Positions 57,870-64,000 of a DNA stretch of 64,000 nt are shown here, one piece after another. This DNA comes from Gloeocapsopsis sp. IPPAS B-1203. GTDB taxonomy: Bacteria > Cyanobacteriota > Cyanobacteriia > Cyanobacteriales > Chroococcidiopsidaceae. The DNA is taken from the NCBI RefSeq assembly GCF_002749975.1, contig NZ_PEIG01000002.1, positions 521,838 through 585,837 of the forward strand, given 5' to 3'. A program made the position numbers and the translations under genes. Below the pieces are notes generated by a model. The model saw only the letters and a list, made by a program, of their open reading frames with translations. It was not told the DNA's origin and did not search any database. How positions within the stretch are numbered: position 1 is the stretch's first letter; the number at the start of each line of letters is the position of its first letter.

Positions 57870-58693
57870 CCAACTTTAGCTTTCAATCTAGCCGCGAATG
57901 GTGGTCGCAACGTTGGCTGGATTTACTAGATTCTTACCGCTTTAAAAAACGTCTGGAAAGAGCGCGCAACTACTCGCGTCAGGGTAATGTTTTAAGGATT
58001 CAGTTTGAAGGGGCAAAGGTATCAGCCCGAGTACAAGGTACAGAAGTTGAGCCTTATCAAGTTTTGCTGTTTTTGGAACCCTTTACAGATGAGCAATGGC
58101 AGTATGTGATAGAAACAATGTCGCAACGAGCAATTTTTGCTGCCAAACTCCTAGCAGGAGAAATGCCACCTAACATTGAAGAAGTTTTCACGCTCAATGG
58201 GTTATCACTGTTTCCCTTTACGCTTTCTGAAGTCCGCAGCAAATGCTCTTGTCCTGATAAAGCAAATCCCTGCAAACATATCGCTGCAGTATATTATCAG
58301 TTGGGCGATCGCTTTAGCGAAGATCCATTTGTCTTGTTTCAGTTACGAGGACGCACTAAAAACCAAATCATTGATGCTTTGCGCGAATTGCGTAGTGCAC
58401 ATCAAATTGCGAATCCTGAGCCGATCGCACTTCAATCAGCCCCGCAAACATCACTAGACGCCAATGGTACATCGTTTTGGCACTATCGAGAACCGCTAGA
58501 ATCGAACTTAGTTGTCATTGCTCCATCGACTAGCAGCGATGTCTTAGAAATATTAGGCGCAATTCCTTTGTCAAATGATCTTGCCGAAAATGCCGATAAC
58601 TCTTCTGAAGTAGTGATGCATTATTTAATCGCTGTGTACCAGCAGGTTGCTCAGCAGGCTTTTTTGGTAGCAATGAATACTGAAGCAAGCTGA
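57866..58693 (+). CDS. SWIM zinc-finger protein
   Basis: A 275-aa protein with a SWIM motif, C127-x-C129...C136-x-H138 (CSCPDKANPCKH), which binds zinc and often mediates DNA or protein contacts. The N-terminal half is rich in W and R (REWWSQRWLDLLDSYRFKKR). It overlaps the SNF2 helicase gene by 4 nt, a pairing common in bacteria; it is probably a partner or targeting subunit of that ATPase. The C-terminal ~120 residues have no motif I can name. Confidence 0.88.
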   Translation: MTNFSFQSSREWWSQRWLDLLDSYRFKKRLERARNYSRQGNVLRIQFEGAKVSARVQGTEVEPYQVLLFLEPFTDEQWQYVIETMSQRAIFAAKLLAGEMPPNIEEVFTLNGLSLFPFTLSEVRSKCSCPDKANPCKHIAAVYYQLGDRFSEDPFVLFQLRGRTKNQIIDALRELRSAHQIANPEPIALQSAPQTSLDANGTSFWHYREPLESNLVVIAPSTSSDVLEILGAIPLSNDLAENADNSSEVVMHYLIAVYQQVAQQAFLVAMNTEAS

Positions 58694-59374
58694 TAATTGT
58701 ATTCTTAGCGAATGTCCGAGTTGCGTATTTCTTAACTTAATGTTACGTTATTCCTGGAAAATACTTAGGTGATCTTATCTTAGCCAACTCAAAAAGATTG
58801 AGTAGACTTTAGGATACTACCTAAGTTTTGTGAATTAAGTCAAGGATCAAGTATGTCAAAATTTTATCCAAATATATTCCGAAATCTAGTTGTGCTCACT
58901 TCCGCATGACTTAGCTTCTCCTATCAGCTTGATATGAGGTTACAAAAACTAATTTGATACAAAGTTCTCTATTCATTCTAATGTTATATAAAAATAAATG
59001 CATCAACACTCTTTATTTATCGAATATATTAATCTATCAAAGTGAAAATAAATACTGTTTTATCCAAATCTATCTAAAAATGCTGTCTTACAGAATCTAC
59101 AATTCACTTGTGACTGCGTCTAAGATAACATTAGTAGAATCTTGTCTAATCTAAACATTTAAAACTTAAAGGAAGTTCAGAATTATCTGTAGATTTTTGA
59201 TAAAGTCGAAAAACTGTAGGCAAAGTGTTATTTGAGACAAGGTAATTTCTGCTTTGGTGAAAACACATAGTTTTTACCGTATTGGTTAAGATAGTCCAAT
59301 CTAAGAAACTTACGGTCTCAAGCTGTAGTAGCTTTAATAACTAAAGAATTTTCATACTAAGCTGTTGTAGATCT
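58694..59374. other. AT-rich gap without a supportable gene
   Basis: 681 nt between the SWIM and vWA genes. One small frame (58954-59154, 66 codons) is AT-rich and looks random, with many I, L, Y and N residues and no ribosome site, so I do not call it. A promoter for the vWA gene should lie near the 3' end but is not identifiable. Confidence 0.55.
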
Positions 59375-60049
59375 ATGTCTGATATTTTGAAACTTGAAGA
59401 TGCTGTAGAATTCGCCGAGAATCCAGAACCAAGATGTCCATGTGTCCTACTTCTAGACACTTCCGGTTCAATGCATGGCGAAGCCATAGAAGCTCTAAAC
59501 GAAGGATTGAAAGTTTTTAGGGATGAGTTGAATCGCGACAGCCTTGCTAAGAAACGAGTTGAGGTTGCAATTATTTCATTCAATTTTGAAGTAAAAGTTG
59601 TTCAAGAATTTGTTACCGCCGATCAATTTGAGCCACCAACACTTGTTGCACATGGTTTAACTCACATGGGTTCAGCAATCCACCAAGGACTAGATCTCAT
59701 TCAAGCTCGTAAAACTGAATATCGCAACAATGGTATTGCCTACTACCGTCCGTGGGTATTTTTGATTACAGATGGAGAGCCGCAAGGTGAGTTAGAAAGC
59801 CTTGTAGAACAAGCAGCCCAGCGAATTAGAGATGATGAAAACAGCAAGCGAGTAGCTTTTTTTGCTGTCGGTGTGGAAGGGGCTAACATGGATCGCCTAA
59901 GCCAAATTGTAGTGCGTGCACCACTGAAGTTAAGAGGACTAAACTTTCAGGAGATGTTTATCTGGCTATCAGCCAGTATGCAACGAGTTTCACAGTCAAA
60001 ACCAGACGATCAAGTTGCACTACCCCCACCAGGCTGGGGTGCAGTTTAA
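59375..60049 (+). CDS. von Willebrand factor A domain protein (TerY-like)
   Basis: A 224-aa soluble protein that is essentially one vWA domain. The metal-ion-dependent adhesion site is complete: D28-x-S-x-S in DTSGSMHG, a Thr in LTHMGSAI and the Asp in LITDGEP. This is close to TerY-like proteins, which in other bacteria accompany kinases and phosphatases of stress pathways; none are adjacent here. The ending ALPPPGWGAV is unstructured. Partner unknown. Confidence 0.82.
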   Translation: MSDILKLEDAVEFAENPEPRCPCVLLLDTSGSMHGEAIEALNEGLKVFRDELNRDSLAKKRVEVAIISFNFEVKVVQEFVTADQFEPPTLVAHGLTHMGSAIHQGLDLIQARKTEYRNNGIAYYRPWVFLITDGEPQGELESLVEQAAQRIRDDENSKRVAFFAVGVEGANMDRLSQIVVRAPLKLRGLNFQEMFIWLSASMQRVSQSKPDDQVALPPPGWGAV

Positions 60050-60094
60050 TTCTGATAGTACAAATTTGAGTTATGAGTCACTAGCTACTAGTTA

Positions 60095-61813
60095 CTAACC
60101 ACTCTTCACTCTACAGTGGTTTTGATTCATTATTTGTGGAGGAACCAGCGCCACAACATGAGGTACAGGGCGGGGTATATAGCTGACAAGAGATTCTCCT
60201 TTATAGGCAAGCGAGGTACTTGCCCCAGAGTCAAGCATCACGGCGTCACGTAATCCAGCGTGAGCGAGTGCTAAACCCAAAGAAACTGAGTCTATCAATG
60301 TTGTGGACACACCGATTGCTGGTTGTCCTGCTTGATTGATACCCCAAAAAGCTCGATGGCGGGCGGCGTCAAAATCAAATAAACTACCAAACGTACTCGC
60401 AGTTTGGGGTTGACTGTCTTTTACGAGCCATGCTGCTGCAACAAACGCATCAGTGACATGTGGTAATGCAGTGTTCAATCCAGGAAGAGTATTGTGCTGT
60501 TGCGAGTTAAAAGGAACAAACTTGACAACTTGAGAATTAATCAGTATCAGGGGACGTCCGTTGAGTTTGCGATTTTCGCTATTGTTTCCAGGAACAAATT
60601 TGCTATTGTGGCTTAATACAGGTCCAATCATGACATTGGAATCGAGCGATTTGAGTGAGAAGAAACCACCATCAACAGCAGCAACTGCGGGGGTATCTGC
60701 GAGAATTTGGGGGACTTGGTAGCGGCTTTTGGCATGAATTGTAGTTGGTTGTCCTCCAGTAATCAGGATGAGTCGGGCTTGGTTGAGTGTGGTTGTATTG
60801 ATAGCGATCGCACTATTAAAGTCAAATTTGACACCCCAAGCAGGTAGTTGAGGTCCTCCCCAAGCGGCGGCGATCGCTTCTTTTAATCGTGATTGTCCGA
60901 TGCGGGCGATCGCAAATAGATTCTCAGATTCTCCAGCAAAGCGATCCACAGCATCATCCATTGTTAAAGCTGCTTTATACCCTGCCTGTTCGACAAAGTT
61001 TGCTACTTGTACATTGTATTTACCCGCAGGATAGACAAAGTAATCAACCGAAATTCCCAATTGAGTTTCTAGAATTCGTTTCGACTCAGTAATTTCAAAT
61101 TGCAATTGGTCTTGGGGTAAAGTCCTTAAATCTGTGGGATGCGTTACAGTATGAGCCGCAATTGTCACTAACGGATCAGCTGCCATCTGGCGTAATTGCT
61201 CCCAGTTAACGTGCGTTCTCCCTGTGTTTTTACCAAGATTAGATGTATAAATTGAAAAAGTAGCAGGATAACCATATTTCTTGAGTAAGGGGTAGACATA
61301 TTGATAGTGACCTCCATACCCATCATCAAATGTCAACAAAATTGGCTTTTCTGGTAGCGGTATTCCTGTACGTAAATGAGTTAGCAATTGAGCCAGACTA
61401 ATTGGAGTCAGCTTTTGAACTCGAATAAGTTCGAGATGACTGGCAAGTTCCTGCGGTGTTACATCAAAAAAGACTTCTTTATGTGGCACAATATCGTGAT
61501 ACATCATCACTGGTACTCGTGCCTGCTTTGCTTTGGCGTGTATCTCTGATGCTGGGCTAGAATTCAAGGAGGCTACAAGCAAAGGTCCCAGCTCTTGCAC
61601 AAGTTGTGAAAACAAAATTTGTGGTTCATGTATCCAACTTGCTAGATGTATTGCCGGATCTACCAAGTTGGTGTATGATATCGCACTGGAATTCTCATGA
61701 CAAGGCGACACGAGGGAAGGTAGCCCAGCGACGGGTATTGGTATACTAAGCGCATAAATCTGACTGAAACCGCAGCAAAGAGGGACATGGAGAATCCGTT
61801 GGTATAGTTTCAT
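60095..61813 (-). CDS. Polysaccharide deacetylase fused to phosphodiester-glycosidase-like domain
   Basis: Extracytoplasmic protein (572 aa). The N-terminal hydrophobic stretch looks like a weak signal or anchor. The NodB-type deacetylase domain (about residues 95-320) has MMYHDIV, the catalytic TFDDGY (T161, D163, D164) and the metal-binding HTVTHP. The C-terminal ~230 residues match phosphodiester-glycosidase/NAGPA domains (AAVDGGFFSL and VMLDSGASTSLAYKGE). The fusion would couple removal of acetyl groups with hydrolysis of a sugar-phosphodiester in an envelope glycan. Its stop is 46 nt from the converging vWA gene. Confidence 0.85.
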   Translation of the reverse strand: MKLYQRILHVPLCCGFSQIYALSIPIPVAGLPSLVSPCHENSSAISYTNLVDPAIHLASWIHEPQILFSQLVQELGPLLVASLNSSPASEIHAKAKQARVPVMMYHDIVPHKEVFFDVTPQELASHLELIRVQKLTPISLAQLLTHLRTGIPLPEKPILLTFDDGYGGHYQYVYPLLKKYGYPATFSIYTSNLGKNTGRTHVNWEQLRQMAADPLVTIAAHTVTHPTDLRTLPQDQLQFEITESKRILETQLGISVDYFVYPAGKYNVQVANFVEQAGYKAALTMDDAVDRFAGESENLFAIARIGQSRLKEAIAAAWGGPQLPAWGVKFDFNSAIAINTTTLNQARLILITGGQPTTIHAKSRYQVPQILADTPAVAAVDGGFFSLKSLDSNVMIGPVLSHNSKFVPGNNSENRKLNGRPLILINSQVVKFVPFNSQQHNTLPGLNTALPHVTDAFVAAAWLVKDSQPQTASTFGSLFDFDAARHRAFWGINQAGQPAIGVSTTLIDSVSLGLALAHAGLRDAVMLDSGASTSLAYKGESLVSYIPRPVPHVVALVPPQIMNQNHCRVKSG

Positions 61814-61981
61814 GTTGATTTAACACGATAGGCATCAGTACAAAGCACAGTGCCTTGGTCGCTGCACACGTCAACTACACCCTACTCATGAAGCGTTAAG
61901 GGTGTGATAGCAATGCTTTAAAAAATTGCTAAGCGAGCTTTAAATTATTCTCATCTGTTGATTAAGACTTTCTCAAAAATT

Positions 61982-62044
61982 GGCGATCTGCCGGAGGCAG
62001 CGGCGCGGCGCTTCTCTTTGAGACGCTTCGCGAACGCCATCGCT
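61982..62044. repeat. 63-bp dispersed-type repeat with inverted ends
   Basis: It runs from GGCGATCTGCCGGAGGCAGC through GAGACGCTTCGCGAACGCC to ATCGCT, ending one base before the stop of the next minus-strand gene. CGGAGGCA and TTCGCGAA are motifs of cyanobacterial small dispersed repeats and also occur at 11845-11870. Confidence 0.7.
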
Positions 62045-62045
62045 G

Positions 62046-62246
62046 TTACTGACCAAACTCTACTCTTGCTTGCTCGACTAACTCAATTGTGACAACTTCT
62101 TGCCCTGCAGCACGTGCTAATTGCTCAATTCTTGCTTTGGCTTGAGTGCGGGCAAAAAAAGGGATATTTTTTAATTTGGCTTTGGCTTCAGGTGTCCATT
62201 GCAAAGTTTCTATATATTCAAAGTCACTCATAATAGTCACTGACAT
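62046..62246 (-). CDS. Small PCP-reductase-domain protein
   Basis: A 66-aa protein that consists of the domain found at the C-terminus of the ChlB subunit of light-independent protochlorophyllide reductase (PF08369-type): [19 protein letters not shown] and [25 protein letters not shown]. Standalone copies occur in cyanobacteria; their role is unknown, and a helper or regulatory role in pigment synthesis is only a guess. ATG 62246 is supported by AGAGGA 8 nt upstream; ATG 62231 is an alternative. It lies alone downstream of psbC. Confidence 0.75.
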   Translation of the reverse strand: MSVTIMSDFEYIETLQWTPEAKAKLKNIPFFARTQAKARIEQLARAAGQEVVTIELVEQARVEFGQ

Positions 62247-62376
62247 TCAATGTCCTCTGATAAGTAGGATGTGCAAAAGACATTTACTTATTTAAGTCAA
62301 ATTGTGTCATATCTCAGTATGAAAAATATTTGCATTTCGTTAATTTAGATTCTTTGGTTACTCATGAAAAGTAGGC

Positions 62377-62406
62377 AAAAAAAAAACTCCTGTATTAATA
62401 CAGGAG
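62377..62406 (-). terminator. Terminator of the psbD-psbC operon
   Basis: The perfect 20-bp palindrome CTCCTGTATTAATACAGGAG (62387-62406) is followed on the minus strand by a run of ten T. It lies 53 nt after the psbC stop. Confidence 0.92.
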
Positions 62407-62458
62407 CTGTAAAACCATTGACTATTTATTTACACTGACAAAGCTATAAATTTGTTGC

Positions 62459-64000
<1,542 letters not shown>

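Noticed and set aside
58954..59154. A 66-codon frame in the gap before the vWA gene
   Set aside because: The composition is that of random AT-rich DNA, there is no ribosome site, and I see no family resemblance.

Overview
The window is chromosomal DNA from an oxygenic cyanobacterium. It carries photosystem II genes (psbB, psbT, psbC and the 3' end of psbD), the carotenoid-related gene cruP, a cyanobacterial-type three-domain ribosomal protein S1, HisZ, and many copies of the palindrome GCGATCGC (HIP1), which is typical of cyanobacterial genomes. The genus cannot be fixed from this alone. There is no prophage, CRISPR array or intact insertion sequence. The accessory content is a restriction-modification pair, a siderophore locus, a decayed Rpn/DUF4351 gene and several small dispersed repeats.

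Layout. 1-10137 (+) is a glycan cluster: two COG4671-type glycosyltransferases, two GT4 enzymes and a GT2 enzyme, an MsbA-like ABC exporter, a histidine phosphatase and a UDP-glucuronate 4-epimerase-like enzyme. It probably builds and exports an extracellular or outer-envelope glycan. 10152-15205 (-) holds cruP with a one-base frameshift, a beta-ketoacyl-ACP synthase paralogue and mnmG, with dispersed repeats between them. 15457-22045 (+) is a core block: a small conserved protein, psbB, psbT, nrdR, rps1, a HAD phosphatase and metK. 22269-25599 (+) is a cytosine-5 methyltransferase followed by a likely cognate restriction enzyme, inside a 5.8-kb stretch without a HIP1 site. 25732-27784 (-) holds a MAPEG protein and a CrtISO-like oxidoreductase.

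27960-34016 is an iron-acquisition locus: an AraC regulator, a TonB-dependent receptor, an iron-siderophore binding lipoprotein and a DUF1636 protein. An 18-bp direct repeat upstream of the receptor may be the regulator's operator. A broken Rpn-family gene lies between regulator and receptor. 34105-45469 is mostly minus-strand housekeeping: MoeB-rhodanese, an M67 peptidase, a LivF-type ATPase, a 2[4Fe-4S]-type ferredoxin, HisZ, a J-domain/TPR protein, an inositol-phosphatase-family enzyme, a thermonuclease-like lipoprotein, a [2Fe-2S] ferredoxin, tRNA-Ser(GGA), TruB, a lone DUF433 protein and PcrA. 45828-53901 has a homologue of plant 'pathogen-related protein', a 1031-residue RTX/FG-GAP protein, and folP, tpiA and pnp. 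54696-64000 has a SNF2 helicase coupled to a SWIM-zinc protein, a vWA protein, a polysaccharide deacetylase fused to a phosphodiester-glycosidase-like domain, a small PCP-reductase-domain protein and the psbD-psbC operon.

The items most worth a second look are the cruP frameshift, the three-lesion Rpn pseudogene whose stop codon lies in a palindromic repeat, the direct repeats before the siderophore receptor, the HIP1-free restriction-modification island, the glycan cluster with two COG4671 enzymes, and the deacetylase-glycosidase fusion. No wholly new system is evident. The glycan cluster is the best candidate for an uncharacterised pathway.
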